DNA from: Pempheris klunzingeri
Lineage: Eukaryota > Chordata > Actinopteri > Acropomatiformes > Pempheridae
Reading direction: 5' to 3'
DNA length: 64,000 nt
Assembly (NCBI RefSeq): GCF_042242105.1
Contig: NC_092032.1
Location: 11,012,915-11,076,914 of the forward strand
The position numbers were made by a program, and so were the translations under genes. Shown here one piece after another: positions 13,318 through 30,083 of this stretch (positions are counted from its first letter, which is position 1; every line of letters begins with the position of its first letter). Below the pieces are notes generated by a model. That model saw nothing but the letters and a program-made list of their open reading frames with translations, did no database searches and had not been told where the DNA came from.

Positions 13318-16300
13318 CTAGATCCCGTTCTTCGCCTCGTTGTTGTTCATGGCCTCTTTTCTCTGAGCTAGGAAGGGGTACATGCACTTGTCAGCACCTA
13401 GGAACCGGTACATGCACACGATGGCCTCAAAGGGCAGGATGCTGCGGAGACAGGAGAGAGATGCCATTAGTGACAAAAGATACTTCTGTACAGTTTAGCG
13501 AGAGGTGATGCAGTAGTAAGGGAAGGGAGGGCTGAAATAAGGGGACGCATAGGGAGGAGAGCGGCACATCTGAATGTTTGTGGTGGCTCACCTTTTCATG
13601 AAGTTGACCATATAGACGATGCGAGGTGTGCAGATCATGGGCTGGTCGGTGAGGATGGCCCTCATGGCTTGTTTCACACAGAACTCTGGCTTCAGGGGGG
13701 GCAGAAAAGGCTCGATCTCCTTCCTGAAATTCAAAAATGAAAGTCACTAAAAGTGGCATCTCACTTAAATTATCCTCAGAGTTTAAAGAGTTAGAATTAC
13801 AACCAATTTTAGTCATGAATACAGGCAGTTCTTGCACACAGGAGTAGTGACTGCTCCCAAAGTGGTGGGACAGTGAAGCCAAAGAATATGCCACCTGCTG
13901 ACTGTAATCAAACAAAGTGAGGACTATTACAGCAGCGGGGGGGGTTTGTGGGGGTTAGCCCAGGTGCACCTGTTCTAAGTTTTTCCCCTGGGAAAGTCTC
14001 CCTCTTTGTTTGACCAATGGCATACAAGTGACTTTCTAATATCTCTAAACACAACGCAAAACCGTCAGCTGCTGCTTTGAAGTTCAAAAAGGTGTTTGTG
14101 TTTTAGGTTTTATATGGTGAAAATTACAGATGACAAACTCGTCCCAGGTGCAAGAAAGCTTTTAAAAAAAAAAAAGAAAGAAGTTTGTTCACAAAGATAA
14201 TTACACTGGCCAGTGTGTGTGGGAGCTCACCTTATCCTGCAGCCTTTGAACATTCCCGTGTCTACCAGGTAAGGGCACACCAGAGTCATGTTGATGCCAT
14301 CCTTCTCCGAGGCCTTCAGCTCATGGCTCAGTGACTCGTGGAACCCAATGGCACCGAACTTACTGGCGCAGTAATCCTGAGGGAATAAAGAGAGAACAGG
14401 TTAGCCCTGTAAAACTGTGCCCCTGCCCGCACCCAGGGACCACAGAACATTATCAAACATGCCCCGCGGGCACAGAGGTCTCTCCTTGCTGTTAATGACA
14501 CAGCCACAAAAACCTGAGCGAGCCTGTCCGCTGTTCTACGGTTTCATTAGCATTCTTCTCCAGTGCATCAGGAGACCGCTCTGCTTGGCGGGAAGGTTTT
14601 GATGTGGTTCGCCGTGGAAATAATCTTTAAAAAAAGGCTTGGGCAAACACAGATGCATGCTGATAAACAGGAGGATAAAGAGATTTGACTGTGCCCACAT
14701 GACAGACGAGGGCTTTGGTTCCCTGAAATTAATGTGCATGTCTGAAATCACATTTGAGACATTTCCAGGAAGCATAATAGGTTAACAAAAACTGACTAAA
14801 CTTCATTCCCTTTGATGGGGGACTTCATCATCATGTATGAATGCCTGTACAACAAAAGCAAACGTGCAGCTATAAAAACAAAGGCAAATGGAGTAGTAGT
14901 CCCAGTAGACCATCTGAAAACGACACCATTCTCAGCCAAGGGGATAAATAAGAACACTGTTCTCTGAAATATCAAAATAAAACCTTCTAGAGGAGGCTAC
15001 CCATTTGCTCCCTCTGTAGTTATGGAGATAAATGACTCCACTAAATATTTTAATATGCATTAAAATAACAAAGAATCTGTACTGGGGGAGGAAAAAAAAA
15101 AAAAACTATAGGAAGGAAAACCAAAACCTTATCCATTGAAAGCTGCTGTGAGCTGAATACTGAGTGAGCACCAAGTTGTTCACAAAGCAGTGATGAAGAT
15201 GTCTCTGTCCCTTGGGGAGCTGTCAGCTCATTCTGGCCCCGGGGCCAGAGCCCAATGGGGGCCCAACACCCCCACTGCTGCAGATAGAGGAATCTATAAG
15301 AGGCTCCCCAATGCTCATCTGTGTCCCTTAATTTAACGGGTGGAGGGACAACTAGAGAAAGGGGGCCTAACCTCCCCCGGCCCAGTGTGCTAGCTGGCAC
15401 TCTGAGGGCTTTGGAGAAAAGCACTGGTTTTGGATGGTGGGAACGATGGGATGTGTATGTGTTGTTGTGTATGATACTAACCTCCACTCCAGCTGTGCTG
15501 AATAAACCCAGGGAGCTGGCAACTGTCACAATGTGACCATGATTCAGCTCCAGCATCTTGGGGAGAAACGCCTTGGTGGTCTGGGGGAAGGACAGAAGAG
15601 ACAGAAGGGCAAAGAAAAAAAGAAGAGGAAGGTTAGTTCACTTGTGCAGTTTGTCTGTGCCAAAGCCCTTTGATCCTCTCTGCCTCCCTCTCATTCCCTC
15701 TCTCCATGTGTTTCTCCCACTTCTCCATGGTGATGCAGAGAGAGGCGTCTGAATGAGAATTCATAACAGGCACAAAAAAAAAAGGAAAAAAAAAAAAAAT
15801 CAGTCCGAGCACTGGAGGTGCAGCATTTCAAAGTATTGCGATTAAATTGAAAGGTTGAGTGTTTTCCCCCCCTTTGTGGTAGGTGTGACTTTTGAGGGAA
15901 GAGAAGAATGAGGGTTTTCCCCTCTTCAGGTATTCACTGAACAAACAGGTATACGTAGTGTGTGCTGCTGTACAATCTGTTCCTTTCCCACACAGATCTG
16001 GTGCCCGTCGTTGGGCCCGGCTCTAAAGACTTGGTGACAACACCAATCATAGGCCTCCGTTCACTCAACAACAATACAATTCAGCCTCTCGTCTACCCAC
16101 ACAGCCTTACGCCCTGTCCGAGCTGCAGTCAGCAGAACAATTGGTAGCAAGAGGAGCTCTGAGATGAAAGAGTTTCACCAGAGTGCCACGTGAGAGCCTG
16201 AGTGGTTCCACTGGCCAGGCCAATGAGAGTTAGTGAGGTGGTGAGAAGGGCATCCCTGCGGAGGAGATTCAGAAAGAGAACTTACAGTTGATTAACCTAT

Positions 16301-19300
16301 GGATTCATTCCTCATGCTGCTCGTCTGCTGACTTTGGACACAGCATGAGTCAATCAGCAGGTGTGACATGTGACAGCAATGATAGGAACTGACCAATCAC
16401 TCTCCCACTAGGAGGTCTACAAACAACCAGCAGGCCTTTTGTTGGTAGCACTGCTAGATCTATTCAAGTCAGATGCATAGTGAAGAACAATGCATACAGC
16501 CAAAAGCATTCTTTTGAAATGTCACTGAAGATGCGAATAAATACACTAAAGACACCTTTATAGCAAAATAACATGAGATTCCCAATGGTGCTAACAGATG
16601 ACTCAAGTGTATAAGCAGAGGATAAATTAAGACAGATTAAAGATACAACTTTTGAGAATATAATGTTAAAAAAAAAAAAAAAAAAAAGTGAAATGTGTCT
16701 AGGTTTTTTTTTTCCCCCCAAGCAATTTTGAAGGCATCATTTTGGATTCAGGGAAATTGGGGTGAGCATTTGTTATTATTTTTGACAGTTTCATTCCAAG
16801 CTACCAATAACTGTGTGGTCGTATAGATGAAAGGTAACAGTTTCATTGGTTGGTACAGTATGTGAGCCTGGCCAGAGAAAATGATTCAGCCTCCTTTGTA
16901 AACATTTGCTGGCGGGGAGCACAGAGGCAGAACGTGCTTGGTACCTGGTAGTACAGCCATGAAACCACTGGCAGGGGAGGAAAAGCCTCATTAAAACTGC
17001 ACCCGGAGATTAAGTGCGTCGGACCTACTGACTTCTACTGTAATCTCTGCTGTTTTTCACATCTACGTTCACAATCCTTCTCATTTTGTGAGGTGAATTA
17101 AAACTGGAAGCAAGTGGGGATATCAATGCAGAGAAAGGCTGGGGGTAAAGAAGACGTCACTCTTTGACGTTAGCCTACAGCCAGGTACAGTATTACTGAT
17201 CTGACTCAACTCAAAACTTCTGCACTTTTCCAGGACATAAATTTTCAAGTTGCTGCAATATTCAACTCATTGAAATGACTGGGGGCCCACAGAGAGGCAG
17301 TGAGAGAACAAGAGGCCTGGGCAAAAGCTGAGAAAGGCTTCTGCAAGCCAGAATGGCAATGGATGACGGACCGAGTTGCGTGCAAATGAAGCATTAACTT
17401 AAGATATGCCCATACCTGACTTGAGCCAAAGTTTCCCACTCCCACAGCAACTTTCAGAGAGCTGTGAATGACTAGATCTGGCACAATCCTCCATGGCTAA
17501 AGCCAACACTCAGATACAACTGGACAATTTTGCTGAGTGGTCTGGAAATAACTGGAACTGATGGAGGAAAGGCAGATTCCCTCATCTGGAGGACGGGGCA
17601 AAACGTGAACAAACGGCCCATCTCTCTCCCACCCTTGCACGATGTCCTGCTTCTCATGGCAGCTCTGGCATGTGGGTATGACCCCCGCTGACCTCTCAGA
17701 CACAAAATGTGTGAAGGCAACCAGGGGCTCGTGTCTTACATCAGAGCGGCCGTAATTGGGTCTCAACGCTCTCTTGTTCCGCTAAATTACCCGCTGACAC
17801 AGTCGGGCCTCCTTGGCCTATGTGGGGGTGCCTTGCCCGCTGCACCCCCTAATTGGTGCGTGCCCCCAGGAGCATTTAAGCCACACAAAGCTTCTTGCAG
17901 CTGGGGTGTCAGGCTGCATTAGTGCTAACGCCTGACCAACAGGAATATGAACAAAATATTGGCCTTTGCGTAGGACCAGATGGCCATTTAATTGGGCTGA
18001 CTTCTCCCAGGATGAGAGAATGAAGGAGAGAGAAAAAAAACCAAAAAAAAAAACCGCCTGAGCTCAAGAGCGCGTCTGATCCTTCAACAGATCTTGGAAT
18101 TTGAGTGGGTTGGGTTTACTGCTCACCGGGGATGATGGATGCAGATTGGTCATGATGTGGTGGCCATGCTAGTAAGTGAGCTTCTGCTACAGCTGACTAA
18201 ACCTCAAATCCCCTCCTGCTTGTACCACTCGTATCCAATTTACCTGCAAAGCCACATCAATAAGGCCAAGGAGGAAGCACTGCCAATGCTCTACAAACAC
18301 CCACTTTAAGAAGAGCTGTAGAAACAATAGCTCTCAGCTATAAATCTAGGACTGAAGTCCTTAAAAGTAGTTCATTGTGATAAATCACTTATTCATAGAT
18401 GACAAGATAAAATGCCAACAATGGATTTGTTGACTTTTCCTTGTTCTTAGCTCCCCGTTTTAATAATTTAATCCCATCTAGAGCTGAAACAATGCAACCA
18501 CTTTCATAACTGATTAAAGTCATTTTTCCCCCAAGTAAAAATGCCAAATGTTCTTTGGTTCCAGCAGCTCACATGAGAAGATTGGATGCTGTTCTTCATC
18601 AAATTAATCTTTTGGTTTTGGACTGCAGGGCAGATAAAATCAAACCATTTGAAAACGTCACATTGGGCTCAGGGAAATAAAAAGGGCATTTTTCACTAAA
18701 ACATGCTTGCCAGGTAGATAGGTAACGAAAAGAATTGTTAGTTGCAGCACTAATCCATCCCTTGAGATATGAACAGGTACATGCTCAGGGACAGACCCAA
18801 CATCCAGTGTGGGGTACAGGTGCACCAGGCCTGCGGAGGGGCCCATATAAAACCAGTCAAGTAGGACCCTTCTGCCTGGCTGCCTCCTTTCTCTGGCTAC
18901 AGCAGGAATGCGGCCTGCGGAACTTGGCTCCTGTCGCCTGGCATCTTGTCAAGCTGATCCACAGACAAGAAACCAATTGTCAGATAAAGTGGGTCAGCAG
19001 CAGCTTACCATTACCCTCTCGCCTCGCCTGTGGATGGGACGGCACTGCCTTCCTTCCTCTTTTCTTTCCTCTGCTCTTTTCCCGCCATGTCACTGTTGAG
19101 CGCTCTGTGCTTTCATGTAATCGCACAAGAGAGGTACCATTTCCACGAGACGGGGAAATTGCTGCTTATTGTTCATAAACCACCTGTTGAATAACCACCT
19201 GTTCATAAACCTCAAGATGCTGAGGATGATTTCCTTTCATGTCACTCTTCTAGACACCCACTAATCACCAAACGCAAACTCTGGTGGCACTTTCTGAAAT

Positions 19301-22300
19301 GACTGCACATTCCTCATCATGGCATGATTAAAATCTGAGACTCTAAAAAAACACAAATCACAAGCTGGGCCAATCAAAGCATCAAACAAATTAAAGGTTA
19401 TGACCCACTGCCTCATGGACTGAATCATAGCTGTGTTTGTCTGTGTCAGTGTGTGTGGCAGAGCCGGATAAACTGAGCTGTCCTCCCTGACTGCCATGCA
19501 GCTGCACCCACTGCCTCCAAATCAGGTTGGGAGGAGTCAGGGAGACCTGTGGAAGGAGGACGGAAGAAGTGTGGGGTCTGAGCTGGGCCGGTCTGGTGCA
19601 CACACACACACACAATTACCATCCGTTTCCTGCTCATGCTCTCCATCTCTGTCTTATTCCCACTACAACAACTGAGTACTGACAAAATAAAAATCTTTTC
19701 CTCATCTGTGTTCTGGCCTCCCCTTGGCTCTTTCTTACACTCCGATGCTTTTTACAAGTAGGGAACGCTTTAAACATGCGGTCATGTGGCTCTTAAGAAT
19801 CTGGGTGTTTGGGTTGATTTCAATTACTGGCTGGGATTAATGTAGGGAGGCTGAGACATTTTGGGGTTTGACATTGCTTCTCTGATGCTTCCCCAAGTGC
19901 CCAGAGTCATTCTGTTTACCTAAACACTAACACTTGAGACTATGTCCAAGAAATGTGGAGTGAGAAAATCTGTAAGTACAAATGACAAGAGCCAAGAGGC
20001 TCTTTGATTTTCTTCAGGAAACTCTGTAATATCCCTTTAGTGTCATTCTGTGAAAAGCCTTGACAGAATGGACCTAAATAAACATGGTTTAAAATCTACT
20101 TAAATCTTGTATGACTGTATGACTCAGCCCTAAACTGAGGGTATTAGTTGAGTCACAGACCACAATTAAGCCATTTTCAAAAACCTGCTGTTCAAAAAAG
20201 GAAAAATCAGAATCAAAAGGTTTGAGTAATGTACCACCTGCATGCAGTGAGTAACTGTATCGTGTTTGTGTAAAACAGGAAAGTGGACAGGTCCCTGTTA
20301 GTCTAAGCTCTATTCATCTAGCTTGTGTCTTTAATGAACCACATCCTCCTTTCTGGCTGTCGCCATTCATTAAGTCCCTCTTTCATCTGCCCCCCCATCC
20401 CTAAAGAAACCACGCTCTCCACAGAATATGGGAGAACACAACAGAGAGCTCCATTAAAAATCCCAAATCTGCCACCCAACCACTGGATCCTGACTCTAAA
20501 TCCTGGATGTTGTAGAATGTGGAGATAGCCAGCAGAGAGGCACATGAATAGTTGAATGCAGCATCTATTAAGGAGGAAAAACACGACCTGTCTGACTGAC
20601 AATACAAGAGATTTTCATGCTCAATTAGGGAGCTTCACAATCACTGTGGTTTCATGGTGTCATTGAGAATGTAGTTCTCCGTAAAAAAAAAAAGAGCCTG
20701 CAGCCAAAGTCTCAGAATGTACATTATCCGCTCCACTAGACACATTGCTCAATATAATCGTGACAAACACAATCAAAGATGAAATGGTCAATTCAGAGGC
20801 ATTCTGTGGGGCAAAGGACACATTCTCAAGGCTTGCAATTCACTCCAATGGCGTATAAACCAATTTGTGCACAACTACCACAATTGTCCCACAGAGGTGG
20901 CTGTGGGCAAGCTATGCAATCACATGTCATTACTGGTGTATTTGGGACAGGAGAAGAGGGGCTTGGATTAAGGTCTGCTCTTCTCAATTGGTTTCTGAGT
21001 GCCAGGCTGCAACCTTTGCCTTTCCACACCCCCAAAAATACACAAGAACACATGAAAAAGCTGTGATAGCCCTAACCTGGCCTGCTCCACGCCACAGCTT
21101 ATGCTTATCTAAAGTGCAACATTTTCACTCCATCAAGTCCACGTAGGCTTTCAGATAAGTATTCACACTGAAAAGCACAAGGAACAGAGCCAGACTAAAA
21201 TCTGATCCACAACAAATCACAGCCTGCCAGCAAAATGTGGTGAGCTGATCCAGCACAGATCCAACCCACGTACAGAACCAGATGCTTTCATCGCACAAGT
21301 CAGATTTGTGCAGATCTGCGCGGCAAAAGGAAAGGAGAAGGAAGGGCTGACATACCAGGGGGATCATCACTGATTGGGGCTGCCAAAGAGCAGAGAAGAA
21401 AAGACGTACAAAGCCAAACCCGTGACTTTCCTCTGGCAGAGTGAAACCAAGTGGAGCTGAAATTTGAACGTGCCAGGGAGCTATTTATGGTCATACTTTC
21501 TCTATCCTGGAGGCACACATAAACACCTTTGATTCTTCAGTTTGGCACACAGAGGGATAAGATTATGAAGAGGCATGCGAGTCAGACTGGAAACATTCCC
21601 GTATACCCAACATTACAGTGAACACATTTGATAACACTGCGCTCATGGAAACTGAGGCAGATACATCAAACCATTACACAACTCACCCAGAAGTGTGCGT
21701 GGCAGTTGACCACCATGGTGCGCTCGATCAGCTCATCGGGGCACTCCAGGAGGTGATGGCCAGAGACGACACCCGCATTGTTGATCAGTATGTCCACCTC
21801 TCCCACCTCTCGACGCACCTTCTCAGCTGTGGAATACACACTCTCCCGCTTTCCCACATCACACACATAGGTGTAGACCTGCGGCTGGAAAGGAGGGACC
21901 TCCTCCACCCCTCCAACAGGTCCTAAAGAGGGGGGAAAAAAAAGATGGAGACACATTAAAAGTGGTCAATGGAAAAGTTTTGACATTTAAAAGTATTGGT
22001 GATTTAGTCATGACTATAATACTTATGGTTATGTTAAGGTCACTTTTCAGCTATGTGTTGCACACCATCTGAACAAGTACTTAGGAGTCAGACTTTGAGA
22101 GTGATGCCTGTGGGGCAACCATGTCCATGACATTGTAACACTCTGCTTACCAGACATTGTAGCTAGTGTGCTTGAAACATAATTTGCCACTGCAGAAATA
22201 AAACAGAAGGCGACCCGAAGCAAGCGATTTCGCTGACCGTGCGTAATAGCTGCTGACAGCCAAAGCGCTGCAAAAGAAGCGGACTCACCGTCTTTGCTTA

Positions 22301-22574
22301 TGGGAGTGTCCAGCTCGTGGTATATCTGCCGCACCATCTCCGCCGTCTCCTCGTTGCTTTGGCTGTTAATGTCCCATAACACCAGTATCGCTCGTCTCCG
22401 GGCGAACTCCTTGGCGAAGAGCCGCCCGAGGCCGCTTCCAGCCCCGGTGATCACACACACCTGTCCCGCCACGCTCTTCTCCTTGGGCCGCACCACCCAT
22501 TTGGCCCCGGCAGTAACAAAAGCCCAGAGCACCTTTAAAATGACCACGAAGAACTCCGCGATAATTATCATCAT
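13318..22574 (-). CDS. rdh10: Retinol dehydrogenase 10 (complete, six coding exons)
   Basis: Rdh10 is a microsomal short-chain dehydrogenase that oxidises all-trans-retinol to retinal, the first step of retinoic acid synthesis. Exons on the minus strand are 22289-22574, 21687-21922, 15482-15580, 14231-14376, 13592-13723 and 13318-13441. Phases agree at every junction and give 340 aa, against 341 in human. The product has an N-terminal hydrophobic segment (about residues 3-24), cofactor motif TGAGSGLG (43-50), NNAG (143-146), VASS in exon 3, and the catalytic YCASK (Y209, K213). The C-terminus EAKNGI matches vertebrate Rdh10. Two adjacent ATGs (22574 and 22571) could start it; the second fits the usual one-Met N-terminus better. 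The loop after [15 protein letters not shown] is unlike mammals, as expected for this variable region. Teleosts have two rdh10 copies; I cannot tell which this is. Head-to-head with rpl7. Confidence 0.96.
15581..21686 (-). other. rdh10: large rdh10 intron (between coding exons 2 and 3)
   Basis: This 6.1-kb intron is bounded by a GTGAGT donor after TGG (coding exon 2) and a CCCCCAG acceptor before ACCACCAAGG (coding exon 3). It holds no supported exon on either strand. Short A-runs (15,776-15,800 and 16,668-16,687) and a short AC repeat (about 19,600-19,614) are present. The GC-richer 17,700-18,000 part with repeated TAATTG cores is a possible intronic enhancer. Confidence 0.7.
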
Positions 22575-24840
22575 CTTGGCCGAGCTTTCAATCAACTCAA
22601 ATAAGCGGCGGAGGAAGCGCAGGGAGGATTTCCCTCTAGAAAGCAGCAGATCGGTCGGGTCGTGCCGACAAACTTGGATCACAGTGCGGCCAGGAAGCAC
22701 TACAAAAAACGCTAACGCACAAAAGTGGCGGAAAAGAAGGCGCAAGCAGGAGCACAACTTCTGAGTGAGAAGAGAGTTGAGGCGCCGCTCAGTCCTGATG
22801 CCGCTACAGTTGCAGTGAGTTATGAGCAGCTACTACAGACTGTGCCTCCCACTTCCTCTGCCGCTCCTCCACTCATCTCATCCTCACCCGCATCTCACTC
22901 GCTATTTATTCAGTCCACCCATCAGAGCTGGACCCAATAGGACGGAGACTTACGCGCCTGTCAGGATGAAGCGCCAGGTCCGTACTCCACAGTCAGAGGT
23001 GATGTAACATGAAAGATTTTACCTAACACTATTATGTTGACATTTTTCCCCCCACAGTTCATTATCTAAATGTGCCTTACACACGTCACTGCTGCTTTTC
23101 TGCTTTTATTATATTTGAAATAAAGTTATTTATAACAAAATGTAGCATTTTGATCTTTATTCGATTAATAAGAGATCTTATTTTAATCTTCTTTTTTTTT
23201 TTTTACTTGGGGTAGGATTGAGATTTTAGAAACACTGAATATACAGACACGAGTTTTTCCAACAGGAAAAGCAGATTTCAAACAGGCCATGGCACAAGAC
23301 CAGGTCAACGTCCGTCTGTATGTGGAGAAGGCACAACCATCCCGCTTTTTCCTTAAATAAATATCCAGACTCTATGTAATTTGAGCTGTTTTTTACTTGC
23401 AATGCTTAAATCAGGAGTCAGCGGTTAAATATATATAAAGACATATCACGGCAGTTGACTGGACAACATCCATTGAGGTCTGTTCAATGCGGGAAGTGAA
23501 AGTGGATCGATAAGGAGGGCTGCGCATCCAGACATCTTTCTATGGCAAATAGCTTATATGTGTTTTCTGCCCAACCTGGAGGTAATTATGAGGGCATGCA
23601 TGGAGACAGACATGCCTTCCACTGGAGCAACAGGCGCACCTCAGGTGCAAACGCATGAAATGATTTTTTCACCTATTTTTTCCTCATCTTCCGTGCGTCT
23701 GCGATGTTGTGCAACATCTTGCTGCAGCCTTTGAGGTGTGTTATGCCCCATCTGATGGGCGTGTCTGGGGGGCAAACCACTGGTGGGAGAATTTTCAGAT
23801 CTTAATGTAAATACCAAAATGTGAATATTGCATTCATTTAAAGTCCTATTCTATAAATTTTTGCTTCAGAAAATGTGCCTAGATATTAGCAGCAACACAT
23901 AAGATTAAAAGCAAAAGTAGGCCTGCTCATTCTTCAGGTCCCTTACAGACCAATGCATTCCTGTTGGGTTTTATTATTGAGTCGGTTAATATGCTGTAGA
24001 TCTATATGCCATCCAGGCCTACAAGCCATTATACTTTTCATGCAGAATATTTGAATAAGATGTTGCAAAGAAGAGCAACAAAGAATCCAAAAATGGAATA
24101 ACTCAAGTGCAAGGCAAAACTGCAGGCGGGTCTCTGATTTCAATCAAATTGAATGTGCATCTTTAACTAACGTATTTGGCCTTTTAATCTAATATGGCCT
24201 TTATAATCAGCCTACAACCTATTATTTCTTATTCTTATTAGATTGCCGTGCATCACACTGCCTGTGTCTTACAACCTGAGAGAGACGAAGTGGTCTTTTG
24301 TGGTCCACTCAGATCCAGAAGGAACGTTCAGCTAAAGAAACTTCCTCCTGCTTCAGACGCTCTGTGATCCTGGTCTGCAAAACGAAGCGTTTGCGTCCTC
24401 TGCTGGTCCAAGGACTGTATGACCGTCAGCCATGGCAAGGAGACTAGAGAGGTAACATCACAGACATTCAGTACACTTATTTCTTATTTCATAACAATAA
24501 CGCATTTGTGCGAAAAACATATGGCCATGAATGACAGACTTAGCATTTCGAAGTTAGCTTGACTTTAGCTCTCTATTATCTAAACACAGCAAGATAATAA
24601 TTTACCGTGATATATGACACCGTTAATTCTTTCTACCAACAGCATTATAAAGGAACACTCTGGCGAATCGATGCTTTATTTTATGAAAAATACGATAACA
24701 GTCACATTTTTTTCCGAATATTTTGTAGGCTAACAAAATAAAGTTTACAAGTCAGGCAGCTGGAAGGACAGCCCGTGGAGGTCCTAAATCCCTTAATGCG
24801 CACATGCGCAAAAGAAAATTTCTCTTTCTCGGTGGACGCA
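22575..24840. other. head-to-head spacer between rdh10 and rpl7
   Basis: The first 250-350 bp next to rdh10 are GC-rich and likely hold its 5'UTR and promoter; a minus-strand TATA-like AATAAATAG lies near 22,905. The rest is AT-rich. No gene is supported. A Kozak-like ATG at 24432 followed by a GTAACA donor-like site is noted under findings. The last 20 bp form the rpl7 5'UTR. Confidence 0.55.
24822..24831 (+). promoter_or_regulatory. rpl7: 5'-TOP-like transcription start of rpl7
   Basis: A pyrimidine run beginning with C (CTCTTTCTC) lies about 18 nt upstream of the rpl7 ATG. Ribosomal protein mRNAs start at such a C and carry a terminal oligopyrimidine tract for growth-dependent translation through mTOR and LARP1. 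The exact start is inferred from the motif. Confidence 0.7.
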
Positions 24841-28987
<4,147 letters not shown>

Positions 28988-29044
28988 AGGTATGGTGAGT
29001 TGTAGGATCTTTGCAGGTCACTTAAGTATACACAGCTCATTAGG

Positions 29045-29133
29045 TGTGGTTAGTGATGCATATTCTTTTTTCCCCATCTTATCGACTATGGTGAAAACGA
29101 GCTGAAATTAAGCCAAATATGACTGAAACCACA
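29045..29133 (+). ncRNA. box C/D snoRNA, copy 4 (rpl7 intron 6)
   Basis: Fourth paralogue, 89 nt, in the last intron, which separates the stop-codon exon from the 3'UTR exon. The stem is TGTGGTT/AACCACA, box C GTGATGC, guide TCTTTTTTCCCC, D' CTTA, C' ATGGTGA and D CTGA. The guide pairs with GGGGAAAGAAGA of large-subunit rRNA with one wobble. Confidence 0.82.
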
Positions 29134-29540
29134 TCTTGGTCACTATTCCTCAATAACTGTGCTTAAGCAATGTTAAAAGATTAGATCCAGTTTAGCAATA
29201 TGGTGATTATTTTATTCCAAAAGCTGTTTTTCTGAGACTCTAGGATGCTTATTCTAAATATGACTTGAGACAAATGAGTTGTGTGATGCCCATTTTGAAT
29301 GGAAATGTATCATCCACCTTTTGACTACTACTCGTAGCTTCCCCAAATTTCATTTAAGGACCTCTTGCTATGCTCAAAACACTGTATGGGTGCTGTACAT
29401 TAAACAGTTAACCTTGGTTTTTAGTTACCATGATCTATAGGACATGGTTTTGTATTTGGTAACGAATCAAGGCTTGTCAAGTGTGTAACTTTTTTTTTTT
29501 TTTCTGTCTCTTTCAGTTTTTCAAAGGACTCGAAATGTAC

Positions 29541-29546
29541 AATAAA
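29541..29546 (+). promoter_or_regulatory. rpl7: rpl7 polyadenylation signal
   Basis: AATAAA in the short terminal exon (begins 29517 after TTTCAG). The cleavage site would fall near 29,560-29,565, leaving about 0.5 kb before the next ATG. Confidence 0.85.
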
Positions 29547-29565
29547 ACATGGCCAAAAAACTCTT

Positions 29566-30083
29566 TGTCTTGTTGTTAATGTGTGACTGTCATTTGATGT
29601 CTATAATCATTTTAATCTGGTGTGTAGCAGATAATTTCCCCCTGGACTCCAGTCTTAAGCAGTAATGTGTTTTCATGGAGTAAGAAGGTCATAGTTGATG
29701 CCTGCTGTCAATAGGACAATATACAGATGTCTAAATATGAAGCATTGGTTTAATCTGTAAAATAAGGACACATGGTATTGGGTCTCTGAAATAGATGTAT
29801 ATACATACGTTTTATTTCTAATTAAATTAAAATAATTGTTAAAACATTAACAACTCTCCACGGAAATGAACGAGACTTAACGTACCGAGTAACGGTTTTT
29901 ATGAAGCCTGTTTCCATGGCGACGCGGTGACTCGTTAGCATGTACCACGGTGAGCTGCAGCCTAGCATAGCTGCTCGGGGATGCTCAGTTTGCATCGAAT
30001 TTACCCTTATAATGACCAGGTGTGGCACATTAGCTCTATAAACCCGTTTCTATCTTCACCAGTCGTTGTGTGGCAGCTCCATC
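29566..30083 (+). other. intergenic spacer and promoter of the C8orf89-like gene
   Basis: About 0.5 kb between the rpl7 poly(A) site and the next start codon. The right half is more GC-rich and carries an X-box-like site at 29910-29923. No gene is seen in it. Confidence 0.6.
29910..29923 (+). promoter_or_regulatory. RFX X-box-like site
   Basis: GTTTCCATGGCGAC is a near-palindrome close to the RFX X-box (GTTGCCATGGCAAC type), with two or three mismatches depending on the consensus used. It lies about 160 bp upstream of the C8orf89-like ATG, where X-boxes of ciliary genes usually sit. Binding is inferred. Confidence 0.5.

Noticed and set aside
13305-13320. CTCF-like GCGCCCCCTAG at the rdh10 stop codon
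   Set aside because: The core fits but the CCAS part does not, and it is constrained by coding sequence.
13427-13915. 162-codon minus-strand open frame
   Set aside because: A frame-shifted shadow across rdh10 coding exon 5 and flanking introns; the true frame differs.
15050-15556. 168-codon minus-strand open frame
   Set aside because: Only 15482-15556 is real (rdh10 exon 3). The rest is read-through past a GTTAGT donor into intron.
22294-22764. 156-codon open frame on + over rdh10 exon 1
   Set aside because: Antisense shadow of a GC-rich coding exon; product has no family features.
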